The notes beneath the pieces were generated by a model. It ran no database searches, was not told the DNA's origin, and was given only the letters and a program-made list of their open reading frames with translations. A stretch of 47,077 bases of DNA from a virus. Location of the stretch: IMG/VR virus record IMGVR_UViG_3300007542_000040, positions 1 through 47,077 of that record; one strand, given 5' to 3'. The translations under genes were made by a program, and so were the position numbers. Positions 1 through 7,675 of this stretch are shown piece after piece (the stretch's first letter is position 1; every line of letters starts with the position of its first letter).

Positions 1-423
1 ACAAAAGCAGATCTTGAGAGTCCAACTTTTACAGGAACTCCATTAGCACCAACACCGTCATTTGGAACTAACACCACTCAAATAGCAACAACTTCATTTG
101 TTCAAAGTGCCGTAGACTCTGTTTCTTTAAACACACAAACATCCTCCTATACATTAGTTTTATCAGATGCAGGAACATTGGTCATTATGAACTTAGGTTC
201 AGCAAATAACCTTACTGTTCCATTAAACTCCTCAGTCCCCTTTGCCGTGGGAACACAAGTGCCCATTCTTCAATTGGGTACAGGTCAAACTACCATTGTT
301 GCTACTAGTGGAGTTACCATAAGATTTACCCCAGGATTAAAATTAAGAACTCAGTATTCAGCAGGTGCCCTCATTAAAATAGATACTGATACTTGGTTGC
401 TCTCTGGCGACATTGTGGCATGA
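1..423 (+). CDS. C-terminal part of a tail fibre protein (5' end outside window)
   Basis: The frame is open from base 1 to the TGA at 421-423, so this is the last 140 residues of a longer protein. It opens with a fibre repeat (SPTFTGTPLAPTPSFGTNTT, then QIATTSFV), which also occurs twice in the protein at 12838-13671. It ends with the C-terminal module SYTLVLSD...LRTQYS...DTWLLSGDIVA that recurs in three other proteins here. An internal ATG at 178 would cut through this module, so it is not the true start. The likely role is a trimeric virion fibre or adhesin. Family recognition rests on the repeat pattern; no enzymatic residues are apparent. Confidence 0.85.
   Translation, partial: TKADLESPTFTGTPLAPTPSFGTNTTQIATTSFVQSAVDSVSLNTQTSSYTLVLSDAGTLVIMNLGSANNLTVPLNSSVPFAVGTQVPILQLGTGQTTIVATSGVTIRFTPGLKLRTQYSAGALIKIDTDTWLLSGDIVA
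130..423 (+). repeat. C-terminal fibre module, copy 1
   Basis: This is the first of four protein-level copies of a roughly 95-residue module. The pattern is SYxxVxSD, then VPLxSxVxFxxGT, QxGxGQTTI, PGLKLRTQ(Y/W)S and DTWLxSGDxxA at the stop. The others are at 9641-9922, 12529-12822 and 13384-13671. Confidence 0.8.
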
Positions 424-429
424 CCCCAA

Positions 430-438
430 TGATATAAT
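430..438 (+). promoter_or_regulatory. Extended -10 promoter for a leaderless gene at 445
   Basis: The sequence is TGATATAAT. The hexamer ends at 438 and exactly 6 nt separate it from the ATG at 445, so a start at the usual +1 would fall on the A of ATG. No convincing -35 was seen at 17 nt spacing, and no SD lies between hexamer and ATG. Confidence 0.75.
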
Positions 439-444
439 GAACGT

Positions 445-1611
445 ATGGCTATATCCAAACGCTTTCTTCAGCCAATAAATCTTTTAAATTCCGCAGCAGA
501 TCCAACAACTGCTGATCCTGGCGACTTTTATTATAATACTACAACAAAGCGTGTAAGGAATTACAACGGAACTGCTTGGACAGACGTTGGTACAACGACA
601 AGGGTTTCATCATCCCCCCCCACAATAAAAGACGTTGGGGATGGATGGTTTGATAATACAACTGGTTCTTTTTATATTTATGACGGTACTTACTGGGTAG
701 AAGTTACCAGCGTTATGGTAGTTGGATTAGATGCAGATCCAAGTCCATTATTAAATGCTGATCTAGATGCAAATAGTTATAACATAATAAATATAGATAA
801 GTTGACATTTGATGATTCACCAGAGTCAACAATATCTCAAGCATCTATTATGTGGAATACTGCTCAAGGAACATTCAGCATTGGAATGTCTAACGGTGTA
901 ACTCAGACAGTTGGAAAAGAGTCCTACCTCCCAGCAGCAAACAATTCCTCAGGAGTTATCATCCCAACAGGATCTCTTGTAATGTCAACGGGAGCATCAT
1001 CAGATAGATTAAATATTGCCAAGGCAATCTCTGATGGAACTGTAGAGGGATCTAGAATACTAGGTTTTGCTGCACACAATATAGCGATAGGATCTCCTTC
1101 TGCAATAGTCATGACAGACGGAATCATCGATGGATTAGACACCTTTTTGTGGACTGCTGGAACGATTCTTTATCCAAACCCTGCCGTTGCAGGAGGATTA
1201 ACCTCTACACAAGGAATCGCTCCAAGTATTAGGGTTCCTGTAGCAACCGTTCTAAGTCAAAGTTCAACTACAGGGAAAATTCTTGTAAGAATGCGTCATG
1301 GATCTTCCTTGGGTGCAACAGAATCAAACGTTAAGATAACTAGTCCCATAAACAATGACGTTATTTCATACAGTTCAGAATTTGGTATATGGGTAAATAA
1401 ACAAGCAACTGGAGGAGGTGGAGGAGCAAGCATTATTGTTTCTGACGTTGCCCCATCATCTCCTGACGCAGGCGCTATGTGGTTTAACAGCACAAACGGA
1501 AAGATGTATATCTATTATGATGCTTATTGGGTAGAAGTGGGATCAAGTTCAGAAAGTGGCGCGGTATCTACAGACGTTGCCCTCTCTAATTCTTGGTGGC
1601 TAGGGGTATAA
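445..1611 (+). CDS. Tail/fibre protein with repeated Trp modules
   Basis: This is a 388-residue structural protein. Residues about 14-50 and 55-92 and the C-terminal stretch about 335-370 are three copies of a roughly 40-residue module (P..G.(F/W)(Y/F)(N/D)...Y.Y.G..W(V/T)(E/D)V) that is common in this window. The middle is a beta-rich domain with conserved Gly-Thr-Leu turns. A Gly-rich linker (ATGGGGGAS) precedes the last repeat. The ATG sits at the predicted transcription start of the TGATATAAT element, so the mRNA is probably leaderless. The stop TAA lies within the -10 of the next gene. A run of eight C at 614-621 falls in the first repeat region. Virion adhesin or fibre is the likely role; the receptor is unknown. 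Confidence 0.8.
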   Translation: MAISKRFLQPINLLNSAADPTTADPGDFYYNTTTKRVRNYNGTAWTDVGTTTRVSSSPPTIKDVGDGWFDNTTGSFYIYDGTYWVEVTSVMVVGLDADPSPLLNADLDANSYNIINIDKLTFDDSPESTISQASIMWNTAQGTFSIGMSNGVTQTVGKESYLPAANNSSGVIIPTGSLVMSTGASSDRLNIAKAISDGTVEGSRILGFAAHNIAIGSPSAIVMTDGIIDGLDTFLWTAGTILYPNPAVAGGLTSTQGIAPSIRVPVATVLSQSSTTGKILVRMRHGSSLGATESNVKITSPINNDVISYSSEFGIWVNKQATGGGGGASIIVSDVAPSSPDAGAMWFNSTNGKMYIYYDAYWVEVGSSSESGAVSTDVALSNSWWLGV

Positions 1612-1612
1612 T
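1604..1612 (+). promoter_or_regulatory. -10 promoter overlapping a stop codon, leaderless gene at 1619
   Basis: The sequence is GGGTATAAT. TATAAT occupies 1607-1612, and the TAA stop of the upstream gene (1609-1611) lies inside it. Exactly 6 nt separate it from ATG 1619. It lacks the upstream TG. Confidence 0.65.
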
Positions 1613-1618
1613 TAAAAC

Positions 1619-2347
1619 ATGGGATTAGTCAGAGTAGGTGTAGCAAACCCTACCGCAAATACTGCAACAACACTTTTCACAAGTGATAATCAGTATCTTA
1701 TGTCGGTTATCGCTACAAATAAATCCTCAAGCATAAATACCTCTCTTAGAATTTGGGTACAGCCAAGTGGATCTTCTACAGAATCTGAATATGCCTATAT
1801 GATTTATGACCTACCACTTGACTTTTCAAACTCATACGAAAGTTTTAGATTTGCAGTAAACCAAAATGATGTTGTTCGTGTATCTGCCTCAACATCTAGT
1901 GTTTCTTTTTCAGCATACGGATTAATTCAGTATGACGTAAAGATTGGGGCAGGTATAAGTTCTTATTTAGACTCAGCCCCCGCAAACCCAGTAGATGGGA
2001 TGATTTGGATAGACGCAGATGGAGTTATTTCTGGAAGCGCTTCCAAACCAGCATATGTTTATAGTGCTGCTTCTGCTCAATGGCTTGCGTTAGCAGGTGG
2101 ATCTTTAAATACCGCAGCAGATTATACTTGGAGTGGAACAAATACTTTTACAGGAACCGTAATAATTCCAGGGTATGAAAAAGAAATTACCCTACAATCT
2201 TCTGCCCCAACATCTCCATCATCAAGCGATCTTTGGGTTGACAGCGTTTCTATGCAACTAAAGGTTTATAACGGCTCCGCATGGGTAGCACTAGGAGCGG
2301 CAGTAGATGATAGCCAACTAGTTATAGCCCAAAGGATGTTTGCGTAA
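1619..2347 (+). CDS. Modular tail fibre protein
   Basis: This 242-residue protein has two parts. Residues 1-105 match the N-terminus of the protein at 8816 (shared SVIATNKS, WVQP.GSS.ES.Y.Y and E(S/T)FRF). Two Trp modules follow: SAPANPVDGMIWIDADG..., and SSAPTSPSSSDLWVDS...YNGSAWVALG. The N-terminal module probably attaches to the tail or a neighbouring fibre, and the repeats probably form the shaft; both are inferred. The stop overlaps the next start as TAATG (2345-2349), which implies translational coupling to the Gly-rich partner. The start is supported by the -10 element 6 nt upstream. Confidence 0.8.
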   Translation: MGLVRVGVANPTANTATTLFTSDNQYLMSVIATNKSSSINTSLRIWVQPSGSSTESEYAYMIYDLPLDFSNSYESFRFAVNQNDVVRVSASTSSVSFSAYGLIQYDVKIGAGISSYLDSAPANPVDGMIWIDADGVISGSASKPAYVYSAASAQWLALAGGSLNTAADYTWSGTNTFTGTVIIPGYEKEITLQSSAPTSPSSSDLWVDSVSMQLKVYNGSAWVALGAAVDDSQLVIAQRMFA

Positions 2348-3237
2348 TGAGTGGGCTACGGAGATTCCTTCCTTCTAGACCAACTAGTGAGTTTTTAAAC
2401 TATCAGAAGTATGGAGCCAAAATACCCTCTATTGCCATAGGAGGAGTTACCTCTGTTGCGGGTGGATACACCATACACACATTTTCAACAACTGGAGCGA
2501 GCAATTTTCAGATAATTTCAGGAATAAGTGTTGTTGATTACCTAGTCGTTGCAGGCGGGGGTGGAGGTGGAGCGTGGGTTGGCGGTGGCGGCGGCGCAGG
2601 AGGTTATTTAACTGGCTCAATCAGTCTAGGCACAACAACTTATGCTTTGTCGGTAGGGTCAGGAGGTAAGGGTGCCTTAAACCCAGGCTCCTACACGAAC
2701 TTACCTGGATCGAATAGCGCTGCAAGTGGATTAAACAGTGTTTTTCATAATATAACTTCTGTAGGAGGAGGACGAGGAGGTTCTTGGTCGGCAGAATCTC
2801 CAACAAATGGAGGATCTGGAGGAGGGGGTACTGGTCAAGGAACGGTGTATGGAAATGGAACAGTTGGCCAAGGTAATAGAGGAGGAACAGGAAGGGGTGC
2901 AAGTCCATATGAAACTGGTGGTGGTGGAGGAGCAGGAGCAGTTGGTCAAGACTATTCCTCAAAGGGGGGCGACGGCGGTATAGGATTACAAAATTCTTTT
3001 TATGGAACCACCACATATTATGCTGGTGGCGGTGGTGGTGGAAAACACGACCCAGGTACACCAGGAACTGGAGGATTGGGAGGTGGGGGAAATGGTCTCG
3101 CCGCTTCCACGGCAAAAGCGGGAAATGGAAATGCAAATACTGGTGGCGGTGGCGGAGGTAATGGTAGAAACGGCGGCGAAAGGTCTGAGGGGGGCGACGG
3201 CGGATCAGGTGTGATAATAATTAGATATATAAGTTAA
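2347..3237 (+). CDS. Glycine-rich tail adhesin
   Basis: This 296-residue protein has a short N-terminal segment, then TSVAGGYTIHTFSTTGASNF and VDYLVVAGGGGGG. About 200 residues are dominated by GGGG clusters split by short polar loops, and it ends GSGVIIIRYIS. This is the phage glycine-rich domain architecture, of which the window has three copies. Dense glycine clusters resemble polyglycine-II sandwich adhesins such as gp38 of phage S16; that comparison is structural inference. The gene is reached by TAATG coupling from the fibre gene upstream, a fibre-plus-adhesin pairing reminiscent of gp37-gp38. Large antisense frames across it are artefacts of GGN codons. Confidence 0.82.
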   Translation: MSGLRRFLPSRPTSEFLNYQKYGAKIPSIAIGGVTSVAGGYTIHTFSTTGASNFQIISGISVVDYLVVAGGGGGGAWVGGGGGAGGYLTGSISLGTTTYALSVGSGGKGALNPGSYTNLPGSNSAASGLNSVFHNITSVGGGRGGSWSAESPTNGGSGGGGTGQGTVYGNGTVGQGNRGGTGRGASPYETGGGGGAGAVGQDYSSKGGDGGIGLQNSFYGTTTYYAGGGGGGKHDPGTPGTGGLGGGGNGLAASTAKAGNGNANTGGGGGGNGRNGGERSEGGDGGSGVIIIRYIS

Positions 3238-3262
3238 AGAATATAAAAAAGGAAATTGATAT

Positions 3263-3589
3263 ATGCCTAGATTTAAAACAACAGAAATGATTATTAAGGG
3301 TACAGAAGAATATTTTGATGAAAATTGGATGGACTCTCCATTCTTACAATTACCCGATTCAGATGCGTGGGATTACTCAAGAGAACTCAATATAGAGGAC
3401 ATAGATATTTGGGAGGTAATCTCAGAAATGTCTGGACCTACAGGTCTATATGCTGCATGGCTTCCTTATGCAGAGTTCTATATGATTATCAATAGAAGAC
3501 AAATAGACTCAACCTATTATGGCAAGGGTTCAGATGATCCTGCATCAAAACGTTGTGACGAACTTGGAATCCACTACCCAAAGAAATGA
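3263..3589 (+). CDS. Small protein of unknown family, paralogue of the gene at 8348
   Basis: This 108-residue acidic, aromatic protein starts MPRFKTTE. It shares with the 140-residue product of 8348 a FDENWM motif, an ED(I/V)D(I/L)WEVI core followed by the identical EMSGP, a G.YAA..PYAE(F/Y)Y.I segment and a terminal I.YPK. No signal peptide, membrane segment or known catalytic motif is visible. AAGGAAAT lies about 8 nt before the ATG, so this copy uses an SD, unlike its paralogue. It sits between a Gly-rich adhesin and a fibre unit. A fibre assembly chaperone or small virion component are both guesses. Confidence 0.7.
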   Translation: MPRFKTTEMIIKGTEEYFDENWMDSPFLQLPDSDAWDYSRELNIEDIDIWEVISEMSGPTGLYAAWLPYAEFYMIINRRQIDSTYYGKGSDDPASKRCDELGIHYPKK

Positions 3590-3595
3590 TATAAT
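3587..3595 (+). promoter_or_regulatory. Extended -10 promoter for a leaderless gene at 3602
   Basis: The sequence is TGATATAAT, directly after the stop of the previous gene (TGA at 3587-3589 shares its first bases). Exactly 6 nt lie between the hexamer end and ATG 3602. Confidence 0.75.
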
Positions 3596-3601
3596 TTATA
3601 T

Positions 3602-3952
3602 ATGGCTACCTTTTCAAAATCACCCCTATCTGGATCAACAAACGGAAAAGGTGTTAACGTAGCAGCAACTGCTACAACAGGGACAACTGTTCATACTGCC
3701 GTCGCTGGCACATCATCTTTTGATGAAGTTTGGATGTATGCAGTAAATACATCAGTCTCCTCTGTAAAGTTGACCGTACAGTATGGCGGAACGGTGGAAG
3801 CAGACAATATTGAAATAACAATTCCAGGAGAATCAGGGTTAGTTCTCGTAATCCCAGGTCTATTCCTCAATAATGCTCAAGTAGTCAGGGCATTTGCAGC
3901 AACAGCAAACGTTATATCTATTCATGGTTATGTAAATCGGGTGACCGCATAA
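3602..3952 (+). CDS. Small beta-rich tail fibre/virion protein
   Basis: This 116-residue protein is almost entirely predicted beta strands. It resembles, in layout, the N-terminal modules of 1619, 4293 and 8816: a TTVHTA strand, a central variable-amide strand, then F.NNAQVVRAFAATANVISIHGYV. It consists of that module alone. The start lies at the presumed transcript 5' end and the stop overlaps the next ATG as TAATG. A virion attachment or collar-type module is likely; no binding residues can be named. Confidence 0.65.
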   Translation: MATFSKSPLSGSTNGKGVNVAATATTGTTVHTAVAGTSSFDEVWMYAVNTSVSSVKLTVQYGGTVEADNIEITIPGESGLVLVIPGLFLNNAQVVRAFAATANVISIHGYVNRVTA

Positions 3953-4260
3953 TGCCAGGATTTTTAGTACCAGCACAACAAACACTTAATCCATTTACTC
4001 CAACAGGTAACATTGCAGCAACAACGATTGCAGATGCAATAGTTGAACTTGATAGTGAAAAGGGTAAGACAGAGCAGGTTGTTAGAGTTTACGATCACGA
4101 ATCCCATCGAAACATAGAAATATCTTCACCAACTGAGGGAATGGTAACGTATTTAAAAAGTTTAAAGACCATAAATGTTTATAATGGAACTGATTGGATT
4201 GAGGTTTCTGGCGGTGGCGGTGGCGCTGCTTTTAATGATTTCTTTCTTATGGGTGCATAA
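3952..4260 (+). CDS. Small tail protein with a Trp module
   Basis: This 102-residue protein is coupled to the upstream gene by TAATG. The N-terminal half (ATTIADAIVELDSEKGKT) looks like a short helical trimerisation or repeat segment of the sort found in fibre shafts. The C-terminal half carries one Trp module (SSPTEGMVTYL...INVYNGTDWIEVSG) and a Gly run. It could be a miniature fibre. Its size and position make a partner of the 3602 product plausible. Confidence 0.65.
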   Translation: MPGFLVPAQQTLNPFTPTGNIAATTIADAIVELDSEKGKTEQVVRVYDHESHRNIEISSPTEGMVTYLKSLKTINVYNGTDWIEVSGGGGGAAFNDFFLMGA

Positions 4261-4266
4261 TTTTCA

Positions 4267-4275
4267 TGATATAAT
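4267..4275 (+). promoter_or_regulatory. Extended -10 promoter with ultra-short SD leader
   Basis: The sequence is TGATATAAT. The predicted +1 is 4282, inside GAGGAG (4281-4286). The transcript would begin almost with its ribosome binding site, giving an 11-nt leader to ATG 4293. Confidence 0.7.
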
Positions 4276-4292
4276 TTATAGAGGAGACATAA

Positions 4293-4625
4293 ATGCCTAC
4301 AGAATATAAAAATTTTAAAATACTAGGAACAGCAGGGTTAACCATTTATGAAACATTGTGTAGCACCACCTCTTTAAGTACTGCTGTAATTTCTACTATT
4401 TCTATTTGCAATAGAACTACAACAAACAAACAATATAGACTTGCAATTGTTGATAGTGAAGGCACACCAGCAACTTCAGAATTTATAGCGTTTGATGCTA
4501 CAGTTGCTCCTAATGATACTTCTTTTATTACTGTAGGACTTGTTTTGAAAAATTTGCAGTTTGTTCGAGTTTCTTCTACGGATAGCAACGTTACATTTTC
4601 TGCACATTTTGCGGAGATAACGTAA
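4293..4625 (+). CDS. Small beta-rich tail fibre/virion protein
   Basis: This 110-residue protein follows the layout of the N-terminal fibre module: a strand with TIYETLCSTTS, SICNRTT, then an amide-rich strand, then VLKNLQFVRVSSTDSNVTFSAHF. The ending is close to the V.VSASTSSVSFSA segment of the 1619 product. It is probably a stand-alone version of that module. GAGGAG supports the ATG. It overlaps the following Gly-rich gene through TAATG, so the pair should be made together. Confidence 0.65.
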   Translation: MPTEYKNFKILGTAGLTIYETLCSTTSLSTAVISTISICNRTTTNKQYRLAIVDSEGTPATSEFIAFDATVAPNDTSFITVGLVLKNLQFVRVSSTDSNVTFSAHFAEIT

Positions 4626-5488
4626 TGGCTGTTTCTAGGTTAAACTTTCCAACATTTTTTAATATGACTTCTACATTTACACCAAATGTTACTGGTGGAA
4701 CAATTACTACTGTTGGTGGATATAAAATTCATACATTTACTTCCACAGGAACAGACAATTTTGCAATGCTTAGCGCACCTCCAAATCAACAGGTAGAATA
4801 TTTGGTTGTCGCTGGTGGAGGGGCTGGAGGATCTAGACACGGATCTTCTGGAGGAGGCGCAGGAGGGTATAGATCTGGAACTTTAACTATGAATGCTGGA
4901 TCATATCTAATAACTGTTGGTCAGGGTGCTGCTGGAACATTCTTCCCACAAAGTCAACCAGCATTAAGAGGGCAAGATTCATCAATATCAAATACAGTTG
5001 TTTCTGTTGGTGGTGGAAGGGGGGCAGGTTATAGCGATTGGGGTGGATACCCAGGTGGTTCAGGTGGCGGTGGAGGTAGTTCTGCAAATCATACAGGTGC
5101 TGGCGGCGGTGGTGCTGGTGGTGTAGGTGGTAATGCTGGTTCTGCAAATTCTAATGCAGCAGGTGCAGGAATTGTTGGTCAAGGTAATGCTGGTGGAATA
5201 TCAAGTACCTCATATCCCAACGTAATAGCAGGAACAGGTGGTGCTGGACTTAGTAGTTCAATAACTGGAACCTCTTTTGAACGCGCAGGAGGTGGCGGTG
5301 GCGCTGCTTGGAACACCCCATCTGGCCCACGCCCAGGTTCGGCTGGCGGCGGATCTGGTGCTGGCGACAATCAAAGTGGCGGCTCTGCTACAACAAACAG
5401 CGGAAGCGGAGGCGGAGGAGGTAATGGGAATCCTTCTGCTGGTGGAAATGGTGGACCAGGAATAGTTGTTTTAAGATATTTAGTTTAA
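4625..5488 (+). CDS. Glycine-rich tail adhesin
   Basis: This 287-residue second copy of the glycine-rich architecture has an N-terminal TITTVGGYKIHTFTSTGTDN, VEYLVVAGGGAGG, many GGGG clusters with Asn/Ser loops, and a terminal GPGIVVLRYLV. It is translationally coupled to the 4293 product. Its TAA stop (5486-5488) overlaps the stop of the halogenase gene on the opposite strand, so two converging transcription units meet with no visible terminator. The likely role is distal receptor binding; receptor unknown. Confidence 0.82.
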   Translation: MAVSRLNFPTFFNMTSTFTPNVTGGTITTVGGYKIHTFTSTGTDNFAMLSAPPNQQVEYLVVAGGGAGGSRHGSSGGGAGGYRSGTLTMNAGSYLITVGQGAAGTFFPQSQPALRGQDSSISNTVVSVGGGRGAGYSDWGGYPGGSGGGGGSSANHTGAGGGGAGGVGGNAGSANSNAAGAGIVGQGNAGGISSTSYPNVIAGTGGAGLSSSITGTSFERAGGGGGAAWNTPSGPRPGSAGGGSGAGDNQSGGSATTNSGSGGGGGNGNPSAGGNGGPGIVVLRYLV

Positions 5489-7062
5489 TCTGTATATATA
5501 TTTTCTTCCAAGTATTTTTTCAAAGACGGCTTATTTTTAGCAGAATTAAACCACTTTGTTTTTCTGCTTTCCATATTTTTTAATATTTTTTTAATATATA
5601 AAGGATCTATTTGATTGTTAAAGTAAATCTTTTGATCAACTAAATCATATACTGGATAATTCATTCCAACAGATATATAAGATATTCCAGCAAGAGGATC
5701 AGGTATATTGCTAAACATTTTTTTATGATGTAAATCAAAAAATCCTACATTCATAGAAGGTTCTAAATTTACCATTTCAGGAGAGAATGTTTTATTCTTT
5801 ATAGTTTTCCAATATTTTGTATTATCTCTGATAGATAAAGAATAATGCATAGAAACAAATTCTGCAAGGTTGTTGTATATACCTCTTGTTGCAGCATTAT
5901 AAACATCTCTGTCCCATTGTGTTACATCATCTCTAAGCAAAGATTTTGCTAATTTTGTAATAAACCATTGCGTTGTAAAAAGACCATTACTTTCTAAAGG
6001 CTCAATAAATCCAGCAGATAATCCTATGGCTACAACATTTTTTACCCAAGTTCGTTCATGTATTCCAATTTTAAACTTTATGTCTTTAAATTCTAATTTT
6101 TCTATATCATTTTTTTCTCTCTTTACAGACATTTTATCAGACATTAAATATTTTTTAAATTCTTCTTTGGCAGTATCTGGATTAACAAATTTATCTGAGT
6201 AAACATATCCAGAACCCAAGCGTGACCATAGAGGTATGTTCCAGCACCAACCATTTTCTATAGCGGTACAATTGGTAAAAGGCTCTAACTCTTTTTCTTT
6301 ATCTATATATGGAATTTGTGTAGCCCAAGCCCTGTTATTGGGAAGCATGTCTTCATAAGAAACAAACTTTTCATCAAGGTATTGGTTTATGAGCAAACTT
6401 TTAAATCCAGTACAATCAATAAATAAATCTGCAAATATTTTTTCTTTATCTTCAGATATTAAAAATTCTATTCCTTCATCATTTATTTTTGCATCAATGA
6501 TATTTTTTTGAATTAATTTAACTCCTCTAGGAATACAATAATTATTTTTTAGCCATTGACCAAAAAGAACAGAATCAAAATGATAAGCAACATCGGTCTT
6601 TGGATTAAAGTTTTCAAATTCACCATATTTGTTGGTATCGTATTTATTATTTTCAAACAAAAAAGAATGAGGAAAATAAGACCTAACAAAATCTTGTACT
6701 GGAATGTCTGGATAATATGCTTTTAGTTCCATCCAATCATTTAATCCGTTAAAAGTATTGTCTGTATATGGCTTTCTGAAAGGATAGTGAAATGAACCAG
6801 AATTAACATCATAAAAATCAGTAAATTTTATGCTCATTTTATATGAAGCGTTAGTAGATCTCATAAAATCTTTTTCATCTATCTCTAGATAATCTCTAAA
6901 AAATGTTATATCCGCTAGAGTGCTTTCTCCAACACCAACTATTGGTATGTCTGGACTTTCTACAACAAAAAATTCTTTCTCAGGGAATGTTTTTGATAAA
7001 AAAGCAGCAGTCATCCAGCCAGAAGATCCACCACCGACAATAACTATTTTATTTATTTTCAT
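5485..7062 (-). CDS. Flavin-dependent (tryptophan-type) halogenase
   Basis: This 525-residue protein has the full halogenase signature. The FAD fold GGGSSG is at residues 10-15 and GES at 45-47. A lysine (K75) in YKMSIKF matches the catalytic lysine of PrnA (K79). AYHFD is near 159, the diagnostic WxWxIP motif (WCWNIP) is at 272-277, and GFIEPLES is at 351-358, with E354 matching the substrate-site glutamate. Length fits the 500-540 residue family. The reaction class is FADH2-dependent halogenation, via hypohalous acid, of an aromatic or other electron-rich substrate. The substrate cannot be read from sequence. AAGGAC precedes the ATG and 1 nt separates it from the upstream oxygenase gene. 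Phage-encoded members are known (cyanophage VirX1). Flavin reductase must come from elsewhere. Confidence 0.9.
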   Translation of the reverse strand: MKINKIVIVGGGSSGWMTAAFLSKTFPEKEFFVVESPDIPIVGVGESTLADITFFRDYLEIDEKDFMRSTNASYKMSIKFTDFYDVNSGSFHYPFRKPYTDNTFNGLNDWMELKAYYPDIPVQDFVRSYFPHSFLFENNKYDTNKYGEFENFNPKTDVAYHFDSVLFGQWLKNNYCIPRGVKLIQKNIIDAKINDEGIEFLISEDKEKIFADLFIDCTGFKSLLINQYLDEKFVSYEDMLPNNRAWATQIPYIDKEKELEPFTNCTAIENGWCWNIPLWSRLGSGYVYSDKFVNPDTAKEEFKKYLMSDKMSVKREKNDIEKLEFKDIKFKIGIHERTWVKNVVAIGLSAGFIEPLESNGLFTTQWFITKLAKSLLRDDVTQWDRDVYNAATRGIYNNLAEFVSMHYSLSIRDNTKYWKTIKNKTFSPEMVNLEPSMNVGFFDLHHKKMFSNIPDPLAGISYISVGMNYPVYDLVDQKIYFNNQIDPLYIKKILKNMESRKTKWFNSAKNKPSLKKYLEENIYTD

Positions 7063-7063
7063 A

Positions 7064-7663
7064 TTATCTTGTCCTTACTATATAAGATTTATAATCTTTG
7101 TTATATCCAATACCAAATCTTTTATCAAATTTATATTCTGAAAAAGGACCATTTTTGTCAACATAATGTATAAAAGATTGAATGTGAAAATTTTCCTCTG
7201 GAGGAGAAAACATTTCTCTAGAATGCTCTAATTCTATGCCCTTATAAATTACTATATCCCCTGGTTCCATGTTAATTTTTTTTCCATCTATAACAATAGG
7301 CCAAGTATATTTTGACTGATCGTAGTTATAATCTAAACAAACGGTAGCAGAAATTTCACAAGATTCTCTATCTGTGTGAGGTTCTAGAATATCTCCAGTT
7401 CTATATACTCTATAAAAAGAATATGTTGGAAATAGTTCTAATCCAGTATTTTCTTCTATTACTGGTAACATTTTTAACAACAATGTTTCCATTGCAGAAT
7501 CTCCATATTTTGCATGAGCATTTGGAACCTGTCCCCCATCAGTTTTGAAGTCTTGTATTTCATCAAATAGAGCATACTGAGAAATAAATTTTATTAATTC
7601 TTCAGAAACTATATTTTTTACAAAAACATACTTATTTTTTTTAAAATAATCTACATTGTTCAT
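7064..7663 (-). CDS. 2-oxoglutarate/Fe(II)-dependent dioxygenase-like protein
   Basis: This 199-residue protein has a C-terminal double-stranded beta-helix pattern. H96 and D98 in EPHTDRESCEISA form the HxD pair, and PGDIVIYKGIELEHSRE supplies H147 as the distal iron ligand. The expected basic residue binding the 2-oxoglutarate carboxylate is not obvious about 10 residues later, where Q162 lies, so co-substrate use is less certain than for its neighbour. AGGAAAAG precedes the ATG. It is the middle gene of a three-gene operon with a halogenase. Hydroxylation of a protein or small molecule is plausible; substrate unknown. Confidence 0.75.
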   Translation of the reverse strand: MNNVDYFKKNKYVFVKNIVSEELIKFISQYALFDEIQDFKTDGGQVPNAHAKYGDSAMETLLLKMLPVIEENTGLELFPTYSFYRVYRTGDILEPHTDRESCEISATVCLDYNYDQSKYTWPIVIDGKKINMEPGDIVIYKGIELEHSREMFSPPEENFHIQSFIHYVDKNGPFSEYKFDKRFGIGYNKDYKSYIVRTR

Positions 7664-7675
7664 ATTTTACTTTTC

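Noticed and set aside
2621-3136. Antisense 171-residue frame across a glycine-rich gene
   Set aside because: His/Leu-rich low-complexity sequence created by GGN codons; no start signal or promoter. The same applies to other antisense frames over 4625-5488 and 11104-11922.
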